A stretch of DNA of 64,000 bases, from assembly GCF_041260155.1 (NCBI RefSeq), contig NW_027248277.1, positions 4,376,501-4,440,500 on the forward strand. Direction: 5' to 3'. A program made the position numbers and the translations under genes. Below, piece after piece: positions 22,335 through 33,907 of this stretch. A model generated the notes under the pieces. It was not told where the DNA came from. It saw nothing but the letters and a program-made list of their open reading frames with translations, and ran no database searches. Source of the DNA: Ptychodera flava (taxonomy: Eukaryota > Hemichordata > Enteropneusta > Ptychoderidae). Position 1 is the first letter of the stretch. Each line of letters begins with the position of its first letter.

Positions 22335-24527
22335 CTCTTACACACAGGTAAAATAAAAAGCTTTTCAGGTAAATCCTGTGATATTATGACCTTTCTACTG
22401 GTACAATCATCAATTAAGGTCCAGACATTTGGTGATAGATCAAGTACTGACTGAAAATCATGCATGAAGATGCTGTTAAGAGAATCAAGAAATGAAATTC
22501 ACTCTCCAAATAGCTTCCGCTCTTTGTTTGTATAGTACCCATTAAATTATTATTTCTGGATCAAGGCTTTTGAAACAGAGTTATGTGATTACTTGTATCA
22601 TAACTGTTATTTTTAACTGATCCACTTCTCTTCTAGATGTATGTGAAAGTGCAATTTAACACACATTTACAGATAAGAACCAAATAGTAACCGTGCGTTA
22701 AATGTTTCCCATCAGTATTAATATATTTCAGATATTGTTGAAATCAATGGCAAGATAAAAGTTAAAGACAAAACGTGAAATTACAGGAAAATTTTCATAA
22801 ATATGTTAATTGGTTATTTAACAATGTAGATTACCACCTATTTTCATCAATTCTATATACATGAAAAAAACAAGAAATTAGTTTGCTTTGGATTGTGTTC
22901 ACAAGGTTTTCTCACAGACACAGATAAACAAACAGAATAACCATATCATTTGTCTAAGTTTTATACACTGCACAAATTCATTGCTGGGGTTTTCTTCCAG
23001 AGTCCCATAACTGCAAATCAACATGGTGGACCAACAATATCAAGACAAAGTTATATAGTCCAAATACCTCCCCATAAATTCCATTACTGAGCAACAATTT
23101 TTTGCATGGCAACCTCTGCCTGTGTCAGCGTAAGATTACGGAATGATGCAACTATTATTGAAAATTTTGTTACACTTACTTGCTTTTAATATAATATATG
23201 GCCTACCTTCAAAATAAATGCCTGCTTTATGGCCTGTTTTCTGGTAAATGACACAGGCATTAGCACCTGTGTCAACCCACTTCTTTACCTTGAGGAAAAC
23301 AATGAGTAATTAATTATCAATACAATTTTATTACAATCTCGACTGCGATTCCAATATGAGTTCCCTTGCCAAAGATATCATCTTGTGCCATGCTTGTACA
23401 ACTTTGCGACAACCTTCACACAAGTTTTAAAGGCAAGACCTTAACTTGTTTCAAGGTTTGACAAGGTTGTAAGACATCACAGTGAAAACTTACAATCTTG
23501 TACCATGCTTGTGATAATTAAATTGCAAGGTTTGTAACTTCAAGTTTGTCACAAGCACTTCACAAGCACTACAGTCAAGCCAGGTTATTGCTGCAAATAT
23601 GCAGCAACACATGATTGACAGATTGCCCACTATTTCATTACCAGGGAGTATAGTGTGTACCATTGCACTTCGTGACCTGTCATATGCAAGCAACACAAAA
23701 TTGATCTTTCATTTGTATTTATATTCATTTATTTTCGTAACAGACAATCCTCTTGTTAAAATAATAATAACTGGTATATAATTGACACTTCAGTTAAGCT
23801 GGCATAACTCGGCAACATTGCATGGATATAAGAGCGCATCTATAGTATACCGTAGTGACATTAATAATAGTAACCTTGACAATTCGATTGGGTAAATCAT
23901 GGTTGGATCGACAACTGAATTTTTTGGAAAAAAAATTTTTAAAACAGGGACTTGTCTGTCTTGCAAGTTACACCTTGTATGTTCTACGAATGATACCAAA
24001 ATGCAAGCAGTTTCGAACGAAATGTGCGTCTGTTATGGTCTGTACGGACACGTCGTAAACTTTTGTATACTGCAAATCTGTACCTTAAAAATATCGACTA
24101 ATGAGAACTTTTCATTATTAGAAACAGACAAGTAAATGTCAATGCATTCAATGTTTGGTATAAGCAAGGACCCGCTACTCCCTCCAAGCAGAGTAGTGGC
24201 TGTGCTCGAAGCTAGCTAAATATCACATCATACTAGGCCTAGCCTAGCCTATGCCATGGTACGTACATTCAGTCCCTCTATCCACAGTGTGTGTCCCATC
24301 GATGTCGCTAACAAAATCTCGCCTTCTGATGACATGAATTGAGGTAAAAGGCTTTTGTCCATGTGTTCAGCGTTAGAATTATATTGCCGAGCACAAATTT
24401 GAGGTTTAGGATTACACTCCATCCCGAGCCGCTGTACGCAAATCAAATGCGCTACTTGCAACGTCAAACACGTCCTGTGTATCCAGCGACGAGGAGCCCA
24501 GTCGACATGTTTACACTCTGAGGTCAC
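22335..24527 (-). CDS. Multi-exon gene candidate (unknown function)
   Basis: ATG at 24527 opens an 87-codon, CpG-containing exon (MTSECKHVDWAPRRW, then MSSEGEILLATSMGHTLWIE) that ends at a GTACGT donor, phase 0. The next good exon in phase is 23207-23288 (acceptor TTCCTCAAG, donor GTAGGC), reading VKKWVDTGANACVIYQK. A third exon, 22335-22472 (acceptor TTCTCTTAACAG, donor GTAAGT), reads FMHDFQSVLDLSPNVW, then VIISQDLPEKLFILPVCK. Its phase does not follow directly from exon 2, so at least one exon is missing between them. The 3' end is not found. The three frames are clean and conserved-looking, but I do not recognise the family. Exon 1 lies back to back with the plus-strand exon at 24878, suggesting a shared promoter. 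Confidence 0.45.
23350..23580 (-). repeat. Dispersed CAAGCTTGT-type repeat, copy 1
   Basis: CCCTTGCCAAAGATATCATC is the complement of the end of the copy at 27590-27915. Both are filled with variants of ACAAGCTTGTAAG/ACAAACTTGT. A 99% inverted core of about 24 bp anchors the pair. It lies in an intron of the gene above. Confidence 0.6.
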
Positions 24528-24529
24528 GG

Positions 24530-24877
24530 TTCATCAAGTTCAGTTCGCGTATTGATATTGATTCTTCGTGCTGAAAGAATTTGTACTCTCTTTTTAGTCT
24601 TTCTGTGGTAAAAATAACCATTTTCATTAAACTAATAAATTAAATGCTATATTGTAAGTATGATATATAACGGATTGGTGCAGATGTAGAGTCAATTCCA
24701 GCGTTTAAAATCGGAACTACATTATCAATCGCGTAATGATATATAGATATCACTTCCGTTAACGTCATCAGGCTTGATCGGCGCGAAGTTAGATTTTGGT
24801 ACCATCGGCTGTGTACTTGTGATCAGGGAGTTATCTAGTGGACAATTTCGTGATCTTTCTATGGAATCGCCAGCCAA
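24530..24877. promoter_or_regulatory. Candidate bidirectional promoter region
   Basis: About 350 bp separates the minus-strand ATG at 24527 from the plus-strand ATG at 24878. CpG dinucleotides are frequent at both borders and rare elsewhere in the window. No TATA box is clearly placed. Inference from arrangement only. Confidence 0.3.
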
Positions 24878-25080
24878 ATGATATCACAGTGTTGGAAAAA
24901 ACGTGTATACAGTACCAGGGACAGACGGAGTTCTAATTTTGTGAACGCGAAAAGCAGTAAAGTTGCGACTATATTTGTATGTACGTACAGCCACGGTCGT
25001 CGTGGAGGGACCGTGGTACAGCACGGAGACGGGAGACCAGCAACCGAAAATCTTCCAGCGTCTGCGAGCCGTTCACAAAT
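24878..25080 (+). CDS. First-exon candidate of an EGPW-motif gene
   Basis: GGAGGGACCGTGG at 25004-25016 recurs in four places of the window. In one frame it encodes VVVEGPWYSTETGDQQPK, continuing QRLRAVHK and ending exactly at a consensus GTAAGT donor (25081). An alternative frame from ATG 24878 is also open. Other EGPW copies are at 40263, 46371 and 47557. No downstream exon could be identified. The region is CpG-rich, as expected for a gene start. Confidence 0.3.
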
Positions 25081-25248
25081 GTAAGTCAATGTACCGTCCG
25101 TCTGTACATCGCTATTATGTTCTGTAATCCTTGTATTCCTATGTTTACCTACAGATAAATTTTCGTTGAGAACTGATTCATACTGAATTCACTTTCGTTT
25201 CACAACAGTTACAGTAACCATGGAGGTGGTACTACCTCCATGCAGTAA

Positions 25249-26151
25249 CCAGTCCGGTCAGCTCCAAAATTGGAGACTCATTATGATAATGTATTCCGGT
25301 ATTAAGCCAATCATCGACCAGATTACATCATTAATAAAGTACAGGTCACGCTGGGTCACAAATTACCCACCAAGTGTGATCGGCAGTTTTGGGCCGCTTA
25401 TTAAGCCCCTGTCTTGTGAATTGCGACGAATTTCGACAGTCAACATAATCCACGTGTTCTGCAGAAGGTCATGTCCAACAAGGAGTCCGATTAGTGAACA
25501 AATATTCGAAATTTTGACGATTCATTTCTACCCCAGTTTATCGATTTCGCTCAAGTACCGAGAATCATTTTGTGGATGTTCGTCATCTCTATTAGAAATA
25601 CTGTTATAAAGGTTATTTGTGTAGGTACGCGTATAAATTTTGCAAGAAAGAAGAGCAATGTCAGAGCTTTAAAACGATACCTGTTTTGTAGTTGTCAAAC
25701 GCAGACTAAAAATGGTACGCGATTTTTGAAAATGTGTTGACAGAGTGGCCACACAACTGTTCCCCACACGGTAGAATTTGTATCGCTGCCATCTCCGATA
25801 CAAATGGGGTATTCTGAACGATCTGTGTAGGTACACGATTTATATTTCGCAGGACTTCAAGCCAGAGTCTAGGAATCACAGCGATATATGGGGTTAGGTT
25901 GTCTGAGGCAGAATAAAACTGGTACGCGATTTTGAAATTGTGTTTTGACAGAGTGGCCACACAACTGTTCGACATTATGACAGAATACGGCGCGGGAGTT
26001 CGACACAGTATGGCGTACGTAACGAAGGACGCATGTGGAGGTTGCCAGGAAATACAATTTTTACTGATGGCGCGCTGGCCGCTGATTGGCTAATGAGAGG
26101 GGGAAAATATTATGGTATAGCGTCTCCAATTTTGGAGCTGACCCGGACTGG
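25249..26151. mobile_element. 903 bp non-autonomous TIR element with TAA duplication
   Basis: The ends are CCAGTCCGGTCAGCTCC AA.. and their complement (one extra C at the right). The inverted repeat extends about 35 bp to GGAGAC. TAA flanks both ends (25246-25248 and 26152-26154). Inside, a 60 bp block (GGTACGCGATTTT, GACAGAGTGGCCACACAACT) is present twice in direct orientation (25712 and 25920). The 129-codon frame starting at 25220 crosses the left end and is not credible as a gene. Confidence 0.7.
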
Positions 26152-26154
26152 TAA

Positions 26155-26925
26155 CTAAGTGCTGAGATTTTTGCAGATTGTCGCCGTCGTGTATGTAAAC
26201 AACATACGGCGAGTTGTCCGTTGTCGGACATTAAATCATTAAACGATCGTGAATATTTATGCATTTTTCTGCATCAATTTTCAACTTGACTCTGTCTCAT
26301 TTTCAAATAATTATTGATTTCTTTCATGAAATTTACAATGTTTGGTCAAACGGTAAAAGACTTACACTCTTCCCTGAACGATTTTTTTTTTCAGAATGCA
26401 TTGCTGGTTCTCTAATTAAAGCCTAAAAGGGACAAGAAATTCAGAGAACAGAAAGCCAAATCGCAGCCTTTGACAGTAATGTAAATATAATGAAACTTCT
26501 CAAGCCAAAAGAAAATATCTTGAAGACACTTATGTGGCATGAAATGAACATGGCATATAAAATAAATTGTACCACAATTTGAATTTAACCTTTTTATTTC
26601 TCTGTTGTCTTTTTATTAAATAATAACTATTTGCGCTGACCATTGTTTCTCGTGAAACTGGTATTTCAGAGCTTAGTTGGATAAAACACATCTTGTGCTG
26701 TCCACAGTCTGTCTTAAGATTTGTCAGGTTTTCATTGGCCATGTCTACAAGTGATTTTACAACTGTGTGTACACATCTAAGCTGAACTTGTTATATTTTT
26801 GGAGAAGTTGAAACTTGTGGTACAATACAAGAAATTTTGCTGCCTCTTAATTGTGTCGCTTCTTTGGTTTTCAATATGTATTCAGTTTTCTTACTATTAC
26901 TGATCCAGAGCTGACTGTTGTGGAA
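26155..26925. other. Non-coding stretch
   Basis: Nothing supportable seen. Confidence 0.45.
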
Positions 26926-26929
26926 TTAT

Positions 26930-27235
26930 ACCAACTTTTGAAGGCAATTTTGCATGTGTAATTTGCAGCAAATTTGCAGTAACATGGAAAATAATGTGCT
27001 GTATGGAGTTTGTGGGAAATTTCAGTAACATTGAAATTAATTTGGCGGAAGTTGCTGCAAGGATTGTGCTGCAAATTTGCTGCAAAGAGTTTGCAGCAAC
27101 ATTGCAGCAGGGAGTTAGCTGCATATTTGCAGCAAGTTCACAAGAAACCTAATTTGCATCTGAAAAATGAATCGCCGGCTTATTTGCAGAAAAAAGTTTG
27201 CTGCAAATTTACTGCAATTTTGGTAAGGGTAATTG
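26930..27235. repeat. TTTGCAGCAA-rich degenerate repeat
   Basis: Variants of TGCAAATTTGCTGCAA and TTGCAGCAAG recur irregularly in both orientations over 300 bp. It may be an old minisatellite. Short frames here are repeat translations. Confidence 0.6.
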
Positions 27236-27589
27236 AAATTGAGATCTGTTGATGTAAGAGGTAAGTTTTAAGTCCAACGATGTACTTTGGATTTTGGGTA
27301 GGGTAGTTCAAATAGAGGTTTGGTGATGAGGGCCATATTCCAGCCATAATTGAGGACATACTTTGTGTACACATACTCTCTAGCATGTTGTTGTCTCATT
27401 CTTGATTGCCAAACCTACACTCGTAACACATACAATATTGGTTCTTTTAATAAATAATGAAGTCACTGTGTTATCAAATCAGTCAAATCTGGTTAATATC
27501 CCGCAAATGTGGCACTGAGTGCCTGTGGCATGATGACCCCAACTGGGCTCAATATAGTTGCCTATGGCAACGGGCAGCAATAATGCTGG

Positions 27590-27915
27590 CAATGAAGCAA
27601 AGGCTTATGGGTAATATACAACCTTGATACAACCTTTGATAGATGAATATACCAGCAGACACCCATAGTGTTCCACAACCTTGTTAAAAGCTTGTAATTC
27701 TCAACCTTCCACTTTCCTGAACCTTTTGAATTGTTACAAGCTTGTAAGATTCAAACTTGTCCCACGCTTTTGTAAGTTTCATGTCAAGCGTGTTGACAAG
27801 CTTGTTAACAGGGATGTGACAAGGTGGAGAGTCATATGGTCTGTACACTTGTCACAAAGTTGAAAAACATAACTTGTCTAAAGTTTGTTACAAGATGATA
27901 TCTTTGGCAAGGGTT
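27590..27915 (+). repeat. Dispersed CAAGCTTGT-type repeat, copy 2
   Basis: Inverted partner of 23350-23580. It ends ACAAGATGATATCTTTGGCA followed by AGGG. Many ACAAGCTTGT and CTTGTAAG variants make it internally palindromic. Confidence 0.6.
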
Positions 27916-28220
27916 ATTACATGCCTCGAGGTAAATGCAAATCAGTGCATTGTTTTGAATAGGAACATCCGGGATGTTAGCAGGCCGGTGAACGATGTAC
28001 TGACCGGTTTCCATGGTTACCCAGGCCAGTGAAGCCTTTCGATGTTTTCGACGTCAAAGTAGACGCTTAACGCTACATGTAAAATATCCATGCACGCACT
28101 GCTATTTTGACTTTCGTTAAAATCTGTTTGATGCTGGTCGATAATGGTAAAATTGTTTGAAAATGCCCTGCTTGTAACTAAATGTCATATAGCATTAACT
28201 TTGAAGAGGCATGTAATAAA

Positions 28221-28345
28221 AATATTATTGCCTGAATACATGGGTTTATGTGCCCTCGCAGCAGGAGACAATTTACCCTCCTGGCGTCGGGCAAATTGTC
28301 ACCTGCTCTCGGGCACCTAAACCCATGTATTCCGGAAATAATATA
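28221..28345. repeat. 125 bp imperfect hairpin
   Basis: Arms of about 58 nt (ATATTATT, GAATACATGGGTTTA, GTGCCC, GACAATTT and complements) pair with roughly eight mismatches. The termini differ from the TAGCTG hairpins and no clear target duplication is seen. Confidence 0.7.
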
Positions 28346-29094
28346 TAATAGGGGACGGTAGGTTGGATTTTTTTATTTTTTCTGTTTTTTTCTTATTATG
28401 ACTCAGCAAAACAAATACAATAAACTACGGTTACTAAGAGCATGTTTGCAATGACATAAAGGCAGTAATAATGTTGGAGACGCATAAAATAATGGAAATT
28501 ATCAATGATTTCAGAGCTTGTAAACTAGTGTCAGTGTAAACATACCATTTACAATACTAAGACTTTATCTGTTACAGTACTACTCTGTTCAAAATTCTTT
28601 TCCAATTGTCACTGTCTTTTTGACGTTTCTTAGCCAAGTCAAGACGCAACAAGTATAAATATCTAAATAACGACAACAAAATTAAATTGCATTATAAACC
28701 AGATAACCTTCAGTTGATCAGAATTAATTGGTATGTGACCTTAATTATAAAATATATTAATTCAAAAAGATAATTGTAATATGGAAAAGGTATATTACCA
28801 TCTATATTCTAAAGTTCATAGGTCAAATATTTACATGGCTAGTTGCAAAGACAGTCACAAAACCATACAGACAATGAAAAAACACACAGAACAAAGACCA
28901 GGAAGTGATATCAGGTGTTTGGAAAATAGTGAGCATATCTTGCCTCACATGATCATTTGCTACAGGAAAACGTACTTATCAAAGACACCTGCAAAAAACC
29001 ATGTGTGAATTATGTAATTAAGTCTTTCTCTGCAATAACCCTCATACTTTGCAAGATAGGTGGATGTGTCTTTCTGCAAAATCAGTGTCAGAAC
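28346..29094. other. Non-coding stretch
   Basis: A 75-codon frame at 28781-29008 has no recognisable features. Otherwise nothing. Confidence 0.45.
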
Positions 29095-31270
29095 TATATG
29101 GGAAGACTGTAAAGTAAGAACCTTGATGTGTGGTATGAGAATCAGTATTTAAGAAACTTGACAATGTGAAGGCAAAATATAATATAAATAAATAAATATT
29201 AATGAGAAAATATGATAACATGGGATGGTTCATAGTCACCTAGAACATTGGGTTTATTTCAACTGTGTGGATCTGTAAAGTAAGAACCTTGATGTTTGGT
29301 ATGAAAATCAGTACTTAAGAACCTTGACAATGTAGGGGCAAAATAATAATTAATGATTGATAGTGACTAAATATGATAATATGGCATGTGTATATGATAA
29401 TATGGGATGGTTGTAAAACTGGAACTTAGAACATTGGGTTTATTTGATTTTGTGGATCTGTAAAGTAAGAACCTTCGCGTTTGGTATGAAAATCAGTACT
29501 TAAGAACCTTGACAATGTAGGGGCAAAATATAATAATAATTAATGATTGATAATGATTAAATATGATAATATTGTATGTGTATATGATAATATGGGATGG
29601 TTGTATAATGTAGTAACTTAAATCATTGGGTTTATTTGATTTTGTGGATATGTAAAGTAGAACCTTCGCGTTTGGTATGAAAATCAGTACTTAAGAACCT
29701 TGACAATGTACGGCAAAATATAATAATAGTTTATGATTGATAATTATTAAATATGATAATATTGTATGTGTATATGATAATATGGGATGGTTGTATAATG
29801 TAGTAACTTAAAACATTGGGTTTATTTGATTTTGTGGATTTATGTAAAGTAAGAACCTTCGCTTTTGGTATGAAAATCAGTACTTAAGAAACTTGACAAT
29901 GTGAAGGCAAAATCAAATATTAATTAATAATTAGTAATGAGAAAATATGATAATATACGATGGTTTATAACATATTAACTTAAAACATTGGGTTTATTTG
30001 ATTTTGTGGATATGTAAAGTAAGAACCTTGATGTTTGGTATGAAAATCAGTACTTAAGAACCTTGACAGTGTGAAGGCAAAATCAAAATATTAATTAATA
30101 ATTAGTAATGAGAAAATATGATAATATACGATGGTTTATAACATATTTACTTAGAACGTTGGGTTTATTTCAATGGTGTGGATCTGTAAAGTAAGAACCT
30201 TGATGTTTGGTATGAAAATCAGTACTTGAGAACCTTGACTATGTAGGGGCAAATAATAATTAATTAATGATTGATAGTGAATAGATATGATAATATGGCA
30301 TGTATATATGATAATAAAGGATGGTTGTATAATTTAGTAACTTAGAACATTGGGTTTATTTGATTTTGTGGATCTGTAAAGTAAGAACATTCTTGTTTGG
30401 TATGAAAATCGGAACTTAAGAACCTTGACAATGTAGGGGCAAAATATAATAATAATTCATGATTGATAATGATTAAATATGATAATATATTATGAGTATA
30501 TGATAATATGGGATGGTTGTATAATGTAGTAACTTAAAACATTGGGTTTATTTGATTTTGTGGATATGTAAAGTAAGAACCTTCGCTTTTGGTATGAAAA
30601 TCAGTACTTAAGAACCTTGACAATGTGAAGGCAAAATCAAATATTAATTAATAATTAATAATGAGAAAATATGATAATATAGGATGGTTTATAACGTATT
30701 CACTTAAAACATTGGGCTTATTTCAACTGTGTGGATCTGTAAAGTGAGAACCTTGATGTTTGGTATGAAAATCAGCACTTAAAAACCTTGACAATGTAGG
30801 GGCAAATTATAATAATTATTAATGATTGATAATAGTGTGATGATATGGATGTGAATATGGGTGGAACATTGGGTTTATACTTTGATGATCTGTAATGTAA
30901 GAACCTTCATATTTTGTATGGAAATCGGTACTTAAGAACCTTGACAGTATGAAGGCAAGATATAATAATAATAATTAAAAAATTGACATCTAGGAATATG
31001 ATAATATGGGATGCTTGTATAACATAGTCACTTAGAACATTGGGTTTGGATCTGTAAAGTAAGAACCTTGATGTTTGGTATGAAAATCAGTACTTAAGAA
31101 CCTTGACATTGTAAGGGCATTATATAATAATAATAATTAATAATTTTCATTTAGGAATATGATAATATGGGGTGGTTGTGTAATTAGCATTGGGTTAATT
31201 TGTGAGTGTGGATCTGTAAAGTAAGAACCTTGATGTCTGAGTAGAACCTTGACAATGTAGGGATAATTAA
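29095..31270 (+). repeat. Tandem satellite array B, 13 units of 155-193 bp
   Basis: TGTAAAGTAAGAACCTT starts units near 29109, 29275, 29460, 29651, 29843, 30013, 30185, 30373, 30567, 30738, 30891, 31051 and 31213. Landmarks within each unit are TTTGGTATGAAAATCAGTAC, TTAAGAACCTTGACAATGTA, GGGCAAAATA, a TAATTAATGATTGATAATG stretch, ATGGGATGGTTGTATAA and ACATTGGGTTTATTTGATTT. Length varies in the AT-rich part. It is the same satellite as 880-1765 and ends 340 bp before the SAP-SWIM-YqaJ gene. Confidence 0.95.
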
Positions 31271-32329
31271 AGTGATTAATAATTTAATAATTATGCCGAT
31301 AATTTCAGCGAAAAATTATCTTGAAGTATTGTTTTTGTGGCTGTCAGTGGATGCTCCCAGAATGCCGGAACATGTAAAAAGAAGTGATAATTACCTTAAA
31401 GTATGAGGTCCACGTGCTCGCTCGCTGTCCTGCTGGTCGTCTGCCGGTCGTTTGCTGCTGATATATGAATAAATCGAGTAAGCTAGAGGTTCTAATGACA
31501 TTTTAGCCAATCAGAGCGAGTTTCTTATTTGCGTGTATAGACCGGAAAACGGTACATATCATACTCAGAGTTGACATGTTTCAGTCTGACGTTGTTTACA
31601 TTCACGCGTAATGGCACCCTCGGCAGCTGTAATCGATTCCAACTCTAGTCGCTTGTCATATAAGTTGTTGAAAACTTGGAAGGCAAAGGATTTGAAGCGC
31701 TATCTAAAAGACCATGGACTCTCCTGTTCCGGAAGAAAAGACGACTTGATCGACCGAGTTTGTCTTGCGGAAGGAATTTCCAGATCAGGTAGCGATGATC
31801 GTTCCGTAGAGTTGGAGGTCAAGAGGGTCAAGATATTGCCGGCAAACTTGACGGAGGAATACAACAATCTACCAAGATGTGAACAGTTACCAGGGACTTG
31901 GACGAAGAATTTATCAGGCTTGTCGAAAGATTTCTCAATACAGAAGATCCAAGAGTACCTCATATACAGTACGGACAAGACTTGCGACGGAGACTCGATG
32001 CGACAGTACAAGACACTGAAGTCTTACCGTATGTTCACAGAAGGTTACGTCCAGAACATTGAAACGAACTCTTTCGGCAGTTTTGCTTCTTTCGCGCTTA
32101 AGTCATGCCTTCAGAGAGTACAGATCGTCTATACAGAGTCTCTCTGTGCACTGACAAGACGACTGGAGATGTTTACGGAGGACGCTGTCGATGCGTTGCA
32201 GGGTAAGTCATACTCTGGGCTACTTCCGGACTCGTTGTAAATGTGTTGATCAGGTGTCAAATATTTCCTGTTTGCTACACTTGCGTGCATTTTCATGTGA
32301 TGTTTTAAAATAATGCTGTATTCACAGAC

Positions 32330-32546
32330 TATTTTTATTTCCATCATCACTTTCAGTTTGGGTGAAGCCTACAGTCATCTAGGCCTACAGCTTGCATGCA
32401 TTGCTATTATGTGATGTTCTAACCATAGACTTTCCGTTTTTAAAGTCTATGTTCTAACTATAACTGTTCACTGACTGGTCGTATTTTCATCAATGCTTTC
32501 ACTGTTTTGTGAAGCATGCAGTCAGTCATCTAGGTTTACATACAAT
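32330..32546 (+). repeat. Tandem copies of the exon 2 splice acceptor (left part)
   Basis: The intron-to-exon-2 junction is repeated in degenerate form: TTTCCATCATCACTTTCAGT, then TTGGG.GAAGCC.ACAGTCAT, at 32350 and again near 32496. The intervening text (TGCATTGCTATTATGTGATG, TTCTAACCATAGAC) also repeats. The series continues after the retrotransposon at 37162, 37272 and 37379, the last being the real exon. Confidence 0.75.
32542..32546. other. Target-site duplication of the Ty3 element (left)
   Basis: ACAAT, identical to 37089-37093. The 5 bp length is usual for Ty3/gypsy integrases. Confidence 0.9.
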
Positions 32547-32719
32547 TGTGATATGTCACCTGGATGGCTCAGATTTAACTCCACAGACCAGATTAAACTT
32601 TACAACACATCAGTGATTTATTGAATCCCGCCATTGTTACAGTTACAATTACCCATGAACCTCTGGTGAACAGTAAACTTTCTCTACTGATAGAGGGCGG
32701 TGTATATCAGAACACGACA
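32547..32719 (-). repeat. Ty3 3' LTR (173 bp)
   Basis: On the minus strand it runs TGTCGTGTTCTGATATACAC ... CATATCACA, with TG...CA ends. It matches the other LTR except for a one-base indel (GATTTATTG versus GATTATTG). The near identity means a fairly recent insertion. It is short for a gypsy LTR. Confidence 0.95.
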
Positions 32720-32733
32720 TCCCTCTTTTTCTT
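32720..32733 (-). promoter_or_regulatory. Polypurine tract
   Basis: AAGAAAAAGAGGGA on the minus strand directly abuts the 3' LTR. This is the usual site for plus-strand DNA priming. Confidence 0.85.
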
Positions 32734-32966
32734 CAACATGAGTGAATTGTTCAAAGTCTGTATTCAGAGTGTATACAAGTGTCTCAGTCAGTTCTTCATT
32801 GCATTTCGACAATGAGCAGTTTTAAACAAAAGCTGAATACAGCAATGAATTAACCATTGAACTAGCAATTCAAATAACTCATTTTTGGAACAATCCAACT
32901 CACAGGCTGGGGTGGACTACCCATTGTGTGCCTGTTACTTGGGGACTATTCTGCCCCATGACAGTG

Positions 32967-33359
32967 TCATTCCATGACAAAGTCATCATACTTCGCTGGT
33001 AGTTTCCTAGTGCGAGTTGGTCTACTAGGAGTTTGTGACATGCTAGACTCACTTGGATTATCAAGAAATGTTTTAACACATGGTTCTGTTGCAGTGTTAG
33101 TTTCAGGATTTACAAAGTTAGTTTCGGGATTTACAAACAGCTTCACATGAGATGTGTTTCGCTTGTAATCAACACCTTCAGGTGATTGAACGGTTACCTG
33201 GTTACCATCTTTATGCACAACAGTATGTGGAGTGTCATTGAAGTTAGTCATCAACTTATTCTTCTTTTCCTGTTGAATCAGGACTTCGTCTCCTACACTA
33301 ATTGTTGATGGTTTTGCACCGCGTCTCAAATCAGCAGTCAGCTTCGATTTCGCTTTCAA
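32967..33359 (-). pseudogene. Ty3 integrase C-terminal domain fragment
   Basis: 130-codon frame. The SH3-like region is recognisable from SVGDEVLIQQEKKNKL, followed by TPHTVVHKDGNQVTVQ (the usual GPY/F-type area) and a tail PSRPTRTRKLPAKYDDFVME. It is out of frame with the catalytic core upstream. The stop at 32967 is probably the natural end of pol. Between it and the PPT lies about 230 bp of untranslated sequence. Confidence 0.8.
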
Positions 33360-33366
33360 CTCAGCG

Positions 33367-33907
33367 TCACGGTCTCGAAACTTCGCTATCCTCTTGTTGA
33401 TGTGTCAACAGGTCTGGTAATTTGCCACGTAATTTACGTCCAAATAGTAGCTCGGCTGGGCTGCGTCCAGTTGTAGGGTGGGTGAGTGCCCTGTATGATG
33501 CTAGATATTTCCGTATCTCTCTCTTCCAGTCTTGCTTTTCAGCCTGAGCGATTTGTAGACGTTTCAACAAGGACGAGTTCTGGCGCTCGACCTCTCCATT
33601 GGCCTGTGCCCATTTTGGAGTAGTCTTGACGGCTTTGATGCCATTGAGCTCACAAAACTTCATATACTCTTCCGACTTGAATGGGGTCCATTGTCAGACG
33701 CATCGTCACGGGAATACCATGTCGACTGAAGTGTTCTTCCAGACAGTCAATTACCTTGTCTACGGTGGTGGATGTCAGGATGTCAACCTCGTAGTACCGA
33801 CTGTAGTAGTCCACCAGCACTAATAATGAATGACCGGACGGGAGGGGTCCAAGCAAATCGACTGCCAGGTCTTGCCAGGGACCATCCGGTAACACTGTAG
33901 ACCTCAT
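33367..33907 (-). pseudogene. Ty3 integrase catalytic core, frameshifted
   Basis: Two overlapping frames cover the RNase H-fold core. 33650-33907 has the first catalytic Asp context (LAVDLLGPLPSG) and LVLVDYYSRY. The second Asp (SDNGP, near 33688-33699) is only readable in another frame. 33367-33663 contains the third residue (ANGEVERQN) and the helix SLLKRLQIAQAEKQDWK. All three acidic residues survive as codons, but they are not in one frame. Confidence 0.85.

Noticed and set aside
23490..23696. Additional exon of the 22.3-24.5 kb gene
   Set aside because: It has an acceptor and a GTAAGT donor, but its 3' half is the dispersed CAAGCTTGT repeat, so the donor is probably fortuitous.
24991..25017. 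CCACGGTC...GACCGTGG hairpin as a regulatory element
   Set aside because: Only 8 bp arms. The right half is the EGPW motif, and the left half is absent at the other copies.
25220..25609. 129-codon frame as a gene
   Set aside because: It starts outside and runs into the TAA-flanked element, across its TIR. No family features.
26871..27252. Coding frames in the TTTGCAGCAA region
   Set aside because: Frames on both strands are translations of the same degenerate repeat.
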